Source of the DNA: CAVVXX01 sp052389895
Lineage (GTDB): Bacteria > Pseudomonadota > Alphaproteobacteria > Micropepsales > Micropepsaceae
Direction: 5' to 3'
Assembly: GCA_052389895.1 (NCBI GenBank)
Contig: JBQTHM010000022.1
Location: 1-64,000, forward strand
DNA: 64,000 bases
Part shown: in pieces, positions 26,949-36,363 of the stretch
How positions within the stretch are numbered: position 1 is the first letter of the stretch
How the letters are laid out: each line of letters begins with the position of its first letter
Made by a program: the position numbers and the translations under genes
The notes under the pieces: generated by a model
Seen by the model: only the letters and a program-made list of their open reading frames with translations
The model's database searches: none
What the model was told of the DNA's origin: nothing

Positions 26949-28388
26949 ATGGCAGATTCGCTCCGGGAGCAAGCCTGGAGATTTGTTTGCGCTACCTTCC
27001 CGGAGCGCCAGATTTACATTCGCAGCGACGGTCGCGTGCAGTTCTTCACGTTCGGCCCTCTCATGCAAACCATTCTTGCAGGAATTACGCTGGCATTTTT
27101 AGGCTGGGTTGCGTTTACGTCCGTCAACGTAGTCTTCAAGGACCATATCATCGCCGCCAAGGACAAGCGTTATTATCAGATGCAGGCCTCGTACGAGGGG
27201 CGTGTCACGGATCTCCAATCGGCCTACGACACGCTCAACGCCGCGCTGATTACCGCCGAAGACACGTTCCATTCGCGCGCCAACGAAATCGAAACAAAGC
27301 AGCGCTCTCTCTTCGAGCTCATCCATCGCAAGCAGTCGCTTCAGGCAATGGTTGCCAATGGCGCGCTTGGCCCGAGCGTCGCGGAGGCGCCCGTCGCCGG
27401 GGCGGCCGAAGCGGCAGAGGATTCCTTCGACACAGACGCTAGCGCCGTGGTGGGGCCACCGCCCGGTGCCGATGGGGACGCAATACCCAGCGCTCAGCAG
27501 CGCAAGAAGACTACGCCCGGCGTCCCGGCCTTGCGCCCGGCTACTACGACGGAGCCCACAACGCGGCCTGCGCGCTCAAGCTTCCTTCAAGGAGTGGAAA
27601 AACTTGCCGGCACTTTCTTTGGTCGGCGCCCGGTCGCCAATGTCAACATTGATCATCCCTCGGTGCGCAGAATCGTCGCGGAAACGGCACGGCTCGACAA
27701 AATTGTGGCGGACGAGCGCACACTGACGACAGATGCCGAACGGGGCTTTTCCGGCGCCATTGCGCATTTGAACGGCGCCATCCAGCTCGCCGGTCTAGAT
27801 CCAAAGACGCTGGTCGCACGCGCAAGTGCCATTGGTGGCGCAGGGGGACCACTAATCCCACTCGCCTCGGCCGGCATCGCGAGCGTGAACGACACGGTTT
27901 TCATGGATGACGTGACCCGTATTGCAGATAAGCTGGACGAACTTTCCCGTATCGCGCATGCGATGCGATCTGTTCCCCTTGCGGTTCCGGTGCAAGGAGC
28001 CGCCTTCGACCTTTCAAGCGGTTTTGGCGCCCGCATCGATCCGTTTACCCGACGTTGGGCATTTCATGCTGGACTGGACTTTACAGGGCCCTGGGGCGCG
28101 ACGATCCATGCAACCGCACCCGGAACGGTTGTTCATGCTGGCCCAAGGGGGCCCTACGGCAACGCCGTGGAGATCGACCACGGCATGGGCATCAAGACGC
28201 GCTTTGGGCATTTGAGCGCGGTTCTTGTGCGCCCGGGAATGAAGGTTGAAAAAGGCTCGCCCGTTGGCAAGCTCGGATCGAGCGGGCGCAGCACTGGGCC
28301 GCATGTCCACTACGAGGTGTGGTTTGACGCGGCGGCCAAGGATCCGAAGAAGTTCATCAAGGCAGGGCGTTATGTTCTCAAAGAGTAA
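26949..28388 (+). CDS. M23 peptidase (LytM-type), membrane-anchored
   Basis: 479 residues from ATG 26949. One transmembrane helix (about 36-60) is followed by a periplasmic coiled coil (about 65-130), a variable linker, and a C-terminal M23 domain. Zinc ligands are in FHAGLDFTG and GPHVHYEVW, and GFGARIDPF and APGTVVHAG are typical. The enzyme probably cuts peptidoglycan crosslinks. Its end overlaps a bactofilin gene by 17 bases. In other alphaproteobacteria an M23 protein (LmdC) is placed by its bactofilin partner, so localised cell-wall remodelling is the likely job. Confidence 0.88.
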   Translation: MADSLREQAWRFVCATFPERQIYIRSDGRVQFFTFGPLMQTILAGITLAFLGWVAFTSVNVVFKDHIIAAKDKRYYQMQASYEGRVTDLQSAYDTLNAALITAEDTFHSRANEIETKQRSLFELIHRKQSLQAMVANGALGPSVAEAPVAGAAEAAEDSFDTDASAVVGPPPGADGDAIPSAQQRKKTTPGVPALRPATTTEPTTRPARSSFLQGVEKLAGTFFGRRPVANVNIDHPSVRRIVAETARLDKIVADERTLTTDAERGFSGAIAHLNGAIQLAGLDPKTLVARASAIGGAGGPLIPLASAGIASVNDTVFMDDVTRIADKLDELSRIAHAMRSVPLAVPVQGAAFDLSSGFGARIDPFTRRWAFHAGLDFTGPWGATIHATAPGTVVHAGPRGPYGNAVEIDHGMGIKTRFGHLSAVLVRPGMKVEKGSPVGKLGSSGRSTGPHVHYEVWFDAAAKDPKKFIKAGRYVLKE

Positions 28389-28920
28389 AGAACCGGAAGT
28401 CGCTCCGGCACCGCAGTCACCAGCCTCAAAGCGAGTCGCCCGGTCCACGGTTCCGTCCATCATCAGCGGGGACCTGGTCGTAAAAGGAACGCTGGTTTCG
28501 GCCGGCGATATTCAAGTCGATGGCCGCATCGAGGGCGACATTCGCGCTGGCGCACTGGTTGTGGGAGAAAAGGCTTCCATCGAAGGCGACATCATGGCCG
28601 AAGAGGCTACGATTCGCGGCCATGTGCATGGCAGCATTCGTGCGCGTCGTATCCAGCTTTGTGCAACGGGCCGTGTGGAAGGGAACATTCTGCATGAGGC
28701 CCTGTCGATGGAGTCCGGCGCCTATTTCGATGGGAATTGCCGTCACTCGGACAATCCGCTGGCGGAAGGCGCCGATACGACGATGCGCAAGCCCCAACAC
28801 GAGGTATTCGAACGCAGAGCCACCACCGCCGGTTCGCAGCCGGCAGTGCGTTCGGCGGGCACACCGGAAATGGCGCGAGCCGCCGCGCCCGGCGCAAGCT
28901 TTACACCGCTGAAGAGCTAG
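28372..28920 (+). CDS. Bactofilin
   Basis: 182 residues from MFSKSKEPEV, preceded by a GGCAGGG RBS inside the M23 gene. The central beta-helix (about 25-130) shows the repeating pattern ISGDLVVKGTLVSAGDIQVD, IEGDIRAG and VEGNILHEA. Both ends are disordered. Bactofilins polymerise without nucleotide and scaffold cell-wall enzymes. The overlap with the M23 gene indicates coupled translation and a shared complex. Confidence 0.92.
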   Translation: MFSKSKEPEVAPAPQSPASKRVARSTVPSIISGDLVVKGTLVSAGDIQVDGRIEGDIRAGALVVGEKASIEGDIMAEEATIRGHVHGSIRARRIQLCATGRVEGNILHEALSMESGAYFDGNCRHSDNPLAEGADTTMRKPQHEVFERRATTAGSQPAVRSAGTPEMARAAAPGASFTPLKS

Positions 28921-28936
28921 CAGACGTTTTCACGGG

Positions 28937-28973
28937 AGAAGGCCCGCGGGCGAGCGCGGGCCTTCTGCTTTTA
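28937..28973 (+). terminator. Intrinsic terminator after the bactofilin
   Basis: A perfect 12-base stem (AGAAGGCCCGCG with CGCGGGCCTTCT) and a 6-base loop, followed by GCTTTTA. It lies 16 bases past the bactofilin stop and abuts the convergent cyclase gene, so it may serve both. Confidence 0.85.
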
Positions 28974-30848
28974 CGTTTGCGCCCTGGCTTGCCCGCCTGC
29001 GAGCCGCGCCTCGGCATTCGCCATCATCGCCTTGAAGCGGGGATGATCGCGAACGGAATCCATATCGGGATCAGATTTAGCCCAAGTGATTAACTCGGTC
29101 GAAAGCCTTTCGAACAAAGGCTCCAAGAGATCGAGTCCGGCTTCGGCATCGTGCAGATCGACGATTAGGCCGCAGGCGAGATTGTAACGCATATTCCCGT
29201 TGTCGGGATCGAGCAGTATGGCGCGCGCGATCACGTCTTTCGCGCGGGCCGCCTGGCCGAGCGCCGCCAGCGAGCTGGCGAGAAATCCCATCGCGGACCC
29301 GTTATTCGGATCTTGTGCGACAATTTTCTCCGTACGCTCGACGACGCGCTGAGCGGCACGGCGCACGCCTTCCGCGTCGCCCGTCGCCTTGTAGCAAGCG
29401 GCCAACATCCCTGCCGACCAATAGTCCGTCTCCATGAGTGCGGCCGCCTTTTCGAAGTACTGGATAGCATCGGGAATCTGCCGGGCCGCGTAGGCGAGAC
29501 GGCCGGCAGCACGATTGACTTCGTAGGAGTCGGGATCAAGCCGAAGTGCTGTTTCGATTTCTACTTTTGCCGCTGCAAGCTGATCTTTGTGTGTGAGCAC
29601 CACAGCCTTTGCTGCGTGGGCTTCCGCAAGCTTGGGATCAAGCTCTATGGCACGCTCCGCGGTTGCCAGCCCATCTTCTCCCTGCGAGCCGCCGTACCAG
29701 CGAAGGTTGACCTGGCTCACCGCCATGAGCGCCCAGGCATGCGCATAGTTCGGGTCGATTTCGGTGGCGCGCTTGCAGAGTCGGATTGTTGCCTCGATGC
29801 GCCGGCTGTCGCCGATATTGCCCGAGACGTTGTACTGTCGCGCCATCAGGAAAAGGTTGTAAGCCTCGATGTTGCTCGTGCCGCGCTGCTCGATAGCTTT
29901 CTTTTCCTCTGGCATTAGCTTCAGCTTCAGTGCATTGACGATGGCCTCCGAGATTTCGTCCTGCAGCGCGAAGATGTCATTGAGATCCCTATCGTAGCGC
30001 TCGGCCCAAACGTGACCGTCGCTCGTGCCGTCGATCAATTGGGCGGTAATGCGCACGCGCCCGCCCGCCTTGCGCACGCTGCCTTCGAGAATATGGCTTA
30101 CTTTCAGTTGCCGCGCGACTTGCCGCACATCCACATTCTTGCCCTTGAATCCAAATGCCGTGTTGCGCGAAATGACGTGCAGCGCCGACACTTTGCTCAG
30201 ATCAGTGATGATGTCCTCACTGATGCCGTCGCTAAAATACTCCTGTTCCGCATCGCCGCTCATATTGGCAAAGGGTAACACACAGATGGACAACCTATTG
30301 GGTGCGTCCACGCTATTGTCCTCGTCGACGTCCGGTTCGGCCGGGCGCGCGAAAAAAACATGCACCGGCCGTTCGATGTTCTTTACGGTATGCTCGCCCT
30401 GGTCTTCGAACAAGCAGGGCGCCTTGCCATCCACTTGGTCCCGGACAATGCCAGACAATGCCACGCCGCCGACTAGCGCCAACGCTTGGAGGCGCGCGGC
30501 CACGTTGACGCCTTCGCCGTAGATATCTTCGCCGTCGACGATTACCTCGCCTAGGTTGACGCCAATGCGGTAACGGATCGTCCTGTCACGGTCGTTTTTA
30601 GGCGCATCTTCCGTTCCCTTTTGAACGGCCAGCGCGCAATTTACAGCCGCCACAGCACTTGGGAACTCCACCAATGCGCCATCCCCCATCAACTTGAAGA
30701 TGCGGCCGCCATGCGCGGCCACGGCGGGATCGAAGATTTCAGCCCTATTGGCCTTCAGTTGTTCGAGCGTACCCGCCTCATCGGCTTCCATGAGGCTGCT
30801 GTAGCCAACGACGTCGGCCGAGAGGATCGCGGCAAGTTTGCGCTGCAT
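28971..30848 (-). CDS. Class III adenylate/guanylate cyclase with TPR domain
   Basis: 625 residues. The N-terminal cyclase homology domain (about 1-170) has MQRKLAAILSADVVGYS (metal-binding Asp), MGDGALVEFPS and the second-half motifs GVNLGEVIVDGEDIYGEGVN and ARLQALA. A TolB-like segment follows (about 190-300; LSICVLPFANMSGD, YFSDGISEDI), then TPR-type helices to the C-terminus. This cyclase-TolB-TPR architecture is abundant in rhizobial-type alphaproteobacteria. Adenylate cyclase activity is likely, but nucleotide choice cannot be fixed here. It begins 9 bases after prfB and likely shares its transcript. Confidence 0.85.
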   Translation of the reverse strand: MQRKLAAILSADVVGYSSLMEADEAGTLEQLKANRAEIFDPAVAAHGGRIFKLMGDGALVEFPSAVAAVNCALAVQKGTEDAPKNDRDRTIRYRIGVNLGEVIVDGEDIYGEGVNVAARLQALALVGGVALSGIVRDQVDGKAPCLFEDQGEHTVKNIERPVHVFFARPAEPDVDEDNSVDAPNRLSICVLPFANMSGDAEQEYFSDGISEDIITDLSKVSALHVISRNTAFGFKGKNVDVRQVARQLKVSHILEGSVRKAGGRVRITAQLIDGTSDGHVWAERYDRDLNDIFALQDEISEAIVNALKLKLMPEEKKAIEQRGTSNIEAYNLFLMARQYNVSGNIGDSRRIEATIRLCKRATEIDPNYAHAWALMAVSQVNLRWYGGSQGEDGLATAERAIELDPKLAEAHAAKAVVLTHKDQLAAAKVEIETALRLDPDSYEVNRAAGRLAYAARQIPDAIQYFEKAAALMETDYWSAGMLAACYKATGDAEGVRRAAQRVVERTEKIVAQDPNNGSAMGFLASSLAALGQAARAKDVIARAILLDPDNGNMRYNLACGLIVDLHDAEAGLDLLEPLFERLSTELITWAKSDPDMDSVRDHPRFKAMMANAEARLAGGQARAQT

Positions 30849-30857
30849 CGGATCAGG

Positions 30858-31989
30858 TTACTCCAAATCCTTCACGTTTGCCGCTTCGCCGCCGCCGATG
30901 CGCTGCGCGAGCGATGCGGCCATGAAGGCGTCCAGTTCTCCGTCCAGCACGTCCTGCGGGCTGTGGCTTTCCACGCCCGTGCGAAGATCTTTCACAAGCT
31001 GGTAGGGCTGAAGTACATAGGAGCGGATTTGATGGCCCCAGCCGATGTCGGTCTTGGCGTCGGCCTGCGCCTGCGCCGCTGCCTCTCGTTTCTCGAGTTC
31101 CGCTTCGTAGAGCCGGGCGCGCAACATGTCCCAGGCCTTAGCGCGGTTCTGGTGTTGCGAGCGCTGATTTTGGCATTGCACCACGATACCCGTAGGCAAG
31201 TGCGTGATGCGTACGGCAGACTCCGTCTTGTTGACGTGCTGGCCGCCCGCCCCGCTCGCGCGGTACACATCGATGCGAACGTCCTTCTCCGTGACGTCTA
31301 TGTGTATCTTGTCATCAATAACCGGATAGACGCCCACGCTGGCAAAACTTGTGTGGCGGCGTGCGTTTGAGTCGAACGGGGAGATACGTACGAGCCGATG
31401 GACGCCGGATTCCGTTTTGAGCCAACCGTAGGCGTTCGGACCTTTGACCAAGATCGTCGCGGACTTAATGCCGGCCTCTTCACCTTCGCTCTCCTCGATG
31501 TACTCGATTCTGTAACCCTTGCGCTCGGCCCAGCGCGTATACATGCGCAGAAGCATGTTTGCCCAATCCTGTGACTCGGTGCCACCGGCGCCCGCGTGAA
31601 TTTCCAAGTAGGCGTCGTTCGCGTCCGCCTCTCCCGACAACATGGACTCATGCTCCATGGCTTTCGCACGCAAGCGCAGCCCTGCAAGTGTCGCCTCTGC
31701 ATCAGCAAGCACTTGATTGTCGCCCTCGGTCTCGGCGAGCTCGATGAGGTCGACTGTTTCCTTCAGTTCCTTCTCGAGTCCCGAGTATTGCGTTAGCGCA
31801 GACTCGAGACGTGTGCGTTCGCGCATTACGATCTGCGCTGCTGCCGGATTATTCCAAAGGTTTGGGTCTTCGGCGCTCGCGTTCAGCTCGGCCAGGTGCC
31901 GTTGGGCGTTGTCCCAGTCAAAGATGCCTCCGCAATAGCACAAGCGATCGCTTTATTTCGCCGATTGTTTTTTGAGTCTCGCTTCGCAT
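30858..31989 (-). CDS. prfB: Peptide chain release factor 2, with programmed +1 frameshift
   Basis: Recognises UGA/UAA stops. The true start is ATG 31989: the zero frame reads 23 codons ending ...LLRRHL, then meets an in-frame TGA (31920-31918). A +1 shift at CTT-TGA-C continues as DWDNAQRHLAEL to the stop at 30858, giving 376 residues, the normal RF2 length. SPF anticodon-like motif (ISPFDSNARRHTSF) and catalytic GGQ (SGAGGQHVNKTES) are intact. A frame-only caller would start at MCYCGGIFDWD, which is wrong. Confidence 0.95.
31917..31931 (-). promoter_or_regulatory. prfB: prfB recoding site (SD-stimulated +1 frameshift)
   Basis: On the minus strand GGAGG (31931-31927) is followed by a 3-base spacer CAT, then CTT-TGA-C. 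Spacer and slippery sequence match the E. coli prfB site. Low RF2 makes ribosomes pause at TGA and shift, restoring RF2. Confidence 0.93.
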
Positions 31990-32169
31990 GGCCTGATTCG
32001 CTTTATTGCAGTTGATATAGGTGCTGAGCTTTCTTTCGTCAAAGTACGGAATCTTGATGCGCGGCGATTTCAGCTTGGTTCGCTGATTGGACACCGCTCG
32101 GCAGTCCGCGGCGGTGGAGCCGCGGCAATTCCCCTGCCGGAAACAGCTAAGAATCTTCGTAACGCGCGC
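31990..32169 (-). other. mrcA-prfB intergenic region
   Basis: 180 bases containing the prfB leader. I see no terminator with a T-run after mrcA and no clear promoter; a separate prfB promoter is likely but not identified. Confidence 0.3.
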
Positions 32170-34584
32170 TTAGTACAGCCCGCCCGTACCACGGCTTATT
32201 TCCGTTTCTGTGCTGGCGCCGGCTATCGCATCCGTAGCCTCGTCATAGATGGCGGTTGACGGTTCGCTACCAGGCCGGAACGCCTCAAGTATCGTTCCAG
32301 GCGCGCCAGGAGACGCGAGCCCGCCCGTGAACTTATCGACAGAAACGAGAACAATTCCCGGCGGTACCCGAAACGGTATGGCGGGCGTGTCTTGCAGCGC
32401 CTCTTTCATGAAATCCTTGAAGATTGGGGCGGCCGTATGTGCTGCCTGCTCGAACTCACCGAGCGTATGTGGATTGTCGAAGCCGACATACACGCCGCAA
32501 ACCAAATCAGGCGAAAACCCGACAAACCAGAGGTCCTTGGCTTCGTTGGTCGTTCCGGTTTTGCCGGCAAGCGGTTTGCCAATTTCCGATACGACTGCGC
32601 CCGTGCCCCGCAGCACAGCGCCCTCCAATAGTGAGACGACTTGATAGGCCGTCTGCGGACTCAGTACGGCCGGGCGGTCATCAGGTAGCAATGGCTCCTC
32701 CTGGTGGCGCCATTCGGGCGCATCGCACGTATCGCATTTCCGCGTGTCGTGACGGTACACAGTTTTCCCGTGACGATCTTGAATGCGATCGATTAATGTT
32801 GGTGTGACCTTGCGGCCGCCGTTTACAAACGACGCGTAGCCGGACGCCATGCGAAGCACTGTCGTATCGCCAGCGCCCAAGGCATTCGCGAGGAAAAGCG
32901 ATAGCTTGTCGTAAACGCCCATGCGTTCCGCATATCTTGCAATCTTGCGCATGCCCACGTCGGCCGCCATCCGGACGGTGACGGCGTCGTATGACTGTTC
33001 AATAGCGCGCCGCAGAGTCACCAGGCCGTAATACTTCTTAGTGAAATTTTGTGGGGACCAAAGCGGAAGGCCCGGTCCCTGTTCCATTACAAAAGGTGCA
33101 TCTAGGACGCGAGTTGCGGGTGTGTATCCTGAATCTAACGCGGCGGCGTAAACAAACGGCTTGAAAGCCGAGCCAGGCTGCCGCAGCGCCTGCATGGCGC
33201 GGTCAAACTGGCTGGATCCGAAACTGAATCCTCCCGCAAGCGCAAGGACCTGGCCCGTGTGCGGATTGAGCGCGACTAGACCGCCGTTAACTTCCGGTAC
33301 CTGGCGCAAACCATAAACGCCCTGACCTTTCTCTTTTAGCGCCTCGACGTAAATAACTTCGCCGGGTTTGACCACGTCGCTTGCACGGCTGACGGGCGCA
33401 CCAACATGGCCGTTGCGAAGCTGACGCCGCGCCCAGGCAAGTTCCGAAAACGGAATGACGCCGGTCGCTCCATTCTGCAGGCCTATTTCAACGTCGTTCT
33501 CGGACGTGACGGCTGTCACGGCCGCCAATTGCCAGGTCGCCAATCCGGATTGATTGCGAAAATTGTCCAGCGTTGCCTGCCAATTCGATGCAAGATCAAC
33601 TTGCGCTTTGGCGCCACGCCAGCCGTGGCGTCGATCATACTTGATCAGTCCGGCGCGCAACGCCCGCACTCCGATATCTTGCAAGCGGGTATCGAGTGTC
33701 GAACGCACCTGCAGACCGCCGTCATAAAGAGCGCGCTCGCCGTATTGTTCGTAGAGCTGCCGGCGCACTTCTTCGACGAAATAGTCCACGTCTTCTACGA
33801 CCGCGCCTTGCGCGCGCCTGCGCGTGACTAGAGGCTGGCGCATTGCGTCTTCGGCTTCCTGGCCGGTGATGTACCCGTTATTGGCCATCTGCTGGATGAC
33901 CCAGTTTCGCCGCGCAATCGCCGCCTCTTTGCGGTAGATAGGGTGGTAGTTTTGCGGCGCCTTCGGCAGCGCCGCGAGGAACGCTGCCTCAGCAACCTCG
34001 AGTTCATCCAGCGACTTCTCGTAGTAATTCATCGCAGCAGCAGCGACTCCATAGGAGTTCTGCCCGAGGTAAATCTGATTCAGATACAGCTCGAGAATCT
34101 CATCTTTGGTAAACGCTTCATCGATGCGCATGGCGAGCACTGCTTCGCGTACTTTGCGAGAAAATTTATATTCACTTGAAAGGAGAAAATTCCGTGCCAC
34201 CTGCTGTGTGATGGTCGACGCGCCTTCCAATCTGCGGTCCTCCACCCAGTGGCCGATGTTTTTTAGCATCGCGCGGACGATGCCGAACACGTCAATCCCC
34301 GCGTGCTGGTAGAAGTTTCTGTCCTCGGCCGAAAGGAATGCGCCGATCACCCGGTTGGGAAAGGATTGGATCGGCACGAACAGGCGGCGCTCGCGCGCCC
34401 ATTCTCCGATGAGCGTGCCATCGCCGGCATACACGCGTGTCGTGATCGGCGGCTCGTAATGGCGAAGCGCATCATAGCCCGGCAAATCCTGAGTAATGAC
34501 GAATACGTAGATGCTTACCGCTGCAAAAGCCGTGCAAACCAGCGCGGCAAAACTGCCGAGGAGGTACTTCACAAACTGAGGCAT
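32170..34584 (-). CDS. mrcA: Penicillin-binding protein 1A
   Basis: 804 residues from MPQFVKYLLG. One N-terminal membrane helix (about 7-30), then a GT51 glycosyltransferase domain with the catalytic Glu in FLSAEDRNFYQHAGID and EGASTITQQVARN. The transpeptidase domain has the serine motif QPGSAFKPFVYAA, SYDAVTVRM and KTGTTNEAKD. A bifunctional peptidoglycan synthase of the inner membrane. The 13-residue upstream extension lacks an RBS and is not used. Confidence 0.94.
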   Translation of the reverse strand: MPQFVKYLLGSFAALVCTAFAAVSIYVFVITQDLPGYDALRHYEPPITTRVYAGDGTLIGEWARERRLFVPIQSFPNRVIGAFLSAEDRNFYQHAGIDVFGIVRAMLKNIGHWVEDRRLEGASTITQQVARNFLLSSEYKFSRKVREAVLAMRIDEAFTKDEILELYLNQIYLGQNSYGVAAAAMNYYEKSLDELEVAEAAFLAALPKAPQNYHPIYRKEAAIARRNWVIQQMANNGYITGQEAEDAMRQPLVTRRRAQGAVVEDVDYFVEEVRRQLYEQYGERALYDGGLQVRSTLDTRLQDIGVRALRAGLIKYDRRHGWRGAKAQVDLASNWQATLDNFRNQSGLATWQLAAVTAVTSENDVEIGLQNGATGVIPFSELAWARRQLRNGHVGAPVSRASDVVKPGEVIYVEALKEKGQGVYGLRQVPEVNGGLVALNPHTGQVLALAGGFSFGSSQFDRAMQALRQPGSAFKPFVYAAALDSGYTPATRVLDAPFVMEQGPGLPLWSPQNFTKKYYGLVTLRRAIEQSYDAVTVRMAADVGMRKIARYAERMGVYDKLSLFLANALGAGDTTVLRMASGYASFVNGGRKVTPTLIDRIQDRHGKTVYRHDTRKCDTCDAPEWRHQEEPLLPDDRPAVLSPQTAYQVVSLLEGAVLRGTGAVVSEIGKPLAGKTGTTNEAKDLWFVGFSPDLVCGVYVGFDNPHTLGEFEQAAHTAAPIFKDFMKEALQDTPAIPFRVPPGIVLVSVDKFTGGLASPGAPGTILEAFRPGSEPSTAIYDEATDAIAGASTETEISRGTGGLY

Positions 34585-34647
34585 TTCAGAGGCTCCACTC
34601 GCGCCGGCGTTCCGGCAATGCAATTATGACGCAGCGGCGTGTCCGCG

Positions 34648-35955
34648 TCACGGGACAGCCGGCCCTTTGGGCGTTGCGGCTGTTTCCCTTGCAAAATATT
34701 TGTTTACGGCGGCAGCAAGTGCTTCCGCCACGCCCTTGCGCCAACGTTCTGTGCGCATGACCGCTTCATCTTCGAGACTTGATAGGTACCCGAGTTCGAT
34801 CAGAACGGCGGGAAGATCGGGGGCCTTCAGGACCGCGAAGCCCGCCGAGCGATGCGGCGAGGAATTCTGCAGAAGGGTCATCTGGGAAAGGCGGCCCAGC
34901 GCTACTTGGGAAAACCGCACGGAGCGGTTCATGGTGTCACGCTGCGCGAGGTCGATGAGAATTGAAGCCACGGGTCCGCTTTCCGCGGCAAGATCGACCC
35001 CTGCAATCACGTCCGACATATTCTCGCGTTCCGCAAGCTTTGCTGCCTCGCGGTCCGAGGCCTCTTCCGAAAGCGTGTAGATGGAAGCCCCGCGGATCCC
35101 TCGATGGTCGTTCGCGTCGGCGTGAAGCGAAATGAAAAGGTCAGCATGCGCCGCGCGCGCGATGTTCACGCGTTCCCGCAATGGGATGTACGCGTCGCTG
35201 TCACGCGTCAGATATACCTTATACCGGCTGTCGGCTTCCAAAGCGTCGCGTAGATATATGGCAACGGCAAGGACAATGTCCTTCTCTTGCAGGCCCCCTT
35301 CACCATGGGCGCCGGGGTCCACGCCACCGTGTCCCGCATCCACCACGATGACTCGCATATCGGCGAGAGGCGGTGGCGGTGGCGACGGTGCGGGCGCGGT
35401 GATCTGCATTTTCGGCCACCCCGCATTGGCGAGAAACTCCCGCTCGCTCGCCGGAAAGAAATCGAAGATGTATCGGAACCCGTGACCACCTTGCGGCGGA
35501 AGCAGCTGCGGCTCGCTCACACGTACCGGCCGCACCAGATCTACGACAAATCTTGAGTTTCCTTTGCGAAACAGCCCATAGCGGTAGCGTTTTACGGCGC
35601 CCTTGCCGCTCGGGCGATCGTTCGCGTTAACGCGCCAGAGCACTTCCGGCAAGTCGATGACAACCCGGCTGGGATCGGCAAGTGTGAATACCCTCACCTC
35701 CACAGCGTCGCTTAATTCGACTACGAACCGGGTCTTGTCGGGATGCTCGCCAAGCCTCGCACTTAGCACGACCGGAATGTTCTGCTGTGTCGCCAATTCC
35801 TTTGCAGCCGACGGCGTTGCAATGGCAGGGGCCTGCATTGCAACGGACTGCGGATTTGGCCGTGGAAGGGGCACGGCGAATGCGCCAAAGGGCGTGGCCA
35901 CCAAAACGAGGCCGATGGCCGCATAACGCCAGACTTTGTTTCGCCCGCTCACCAC
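34648..35955 (-). CDS. amiC: N-acetylmuramoyl-L-alanine amidase with AMIN domain
   Basis: 435 residues: signal peptide (about 1-27; YAAIGLVLVATPFGAFA), AMIN domain (about 60-160; septal localisation), then Amidase_3 zinc hydrolase with IVVDAGHGGVDPGAHGEGG (zinc His and Glu), LFISLHADAND and VLIELGYLSS. It removes stem peptides from septal murein so daughter cells can separate. It lies 63 bases upstream of mrcA on the same strand. Confidence 0.92.
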   Translation of the reverse strand: MVSGRNKVWRYAAIGLVLVATPFGAFAVPLPRPNPQSVAMQAPAIATPSAAKELATQQNIPVVLSARLGEHPDKTRFVVELSDAVEVRVFTLADPSRVVIDLPEVLWRVNANDRPSGKGAVKRYRYGLFRKGNSRFVVDLVRPVRVSEPQLLPPQGGHGFRYIFDFFPASEREFLANAGWPKMQITAPAPSPPPPPLADMRVIVVDAGHGGVDPGAHGEGGLQEKDIVLAVAIYLRDALEADSRYKVYLTRDSDAYIPLRERVNIARAAHADLFISLHADANDHRGIRGASIYTLSEEASDREAAKLAERENMSDVIAGVDLAAESGPVASILIDLAQRDTMNRSVRFSQVALGRLSQMTLLQNSSPHRSAGFAVLKAPDLPAVLIELGYLSSLEDEAVMRTERWRKGVAEALAAAVNKYFARETAATPKGPAVP

Positions 35956-36363
35956 TCCCTCGTCGCGCCGCGCCCTGCGCGTGAACTCTTCGTGTTTACC
36001 CGTTTATGCTTCGTTAGCAAATCAAGCCTAAGGAAATATGGGCGGTTTCGCAAAACCGCTTGCCGTTCGCGCGAAGCGTCAATACAAGGGGTTGTCCCGC
36101 ACGAGGCTGCTATCAGGCAGCCGGCGGTCCCCGCGCCCCGCCCGAGATTGGAGCGCCCGCGCGGACGAAGTGAGATATGGCTGGCACCAACGCTTTTTGC
36201 GCCCCGAACCGCTCCGCACTATCGATGCGGTCCGCGGGCGCGCTTGCCGTGCCCGCTACCGCTAACCCAAACAGATCGCGCCGTTCCCCGCATGAGCGGG
36301 CCCGCGCCCTTATTGGCGCGCGTGGCCGCACGCGGCAGGCATCGACGGCGCCCGGAGAATTCC
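35956..36363 (+). other. Long rne leader and amiC-rne divergent region
   Basis: 408 bases without a gene I would support. A hairpin GCGGTTT-CGCA-AAACCGC (36042-36059) and long GC-rich stretches suggest a structured rne 5' UTR. In E. coli, RNase E cuts its own leader to autoregulate; the same is plausible here. The longer ORF starting at 35992 lacks an RBS and conserved sequence before 36364. Confidence 0.4.
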
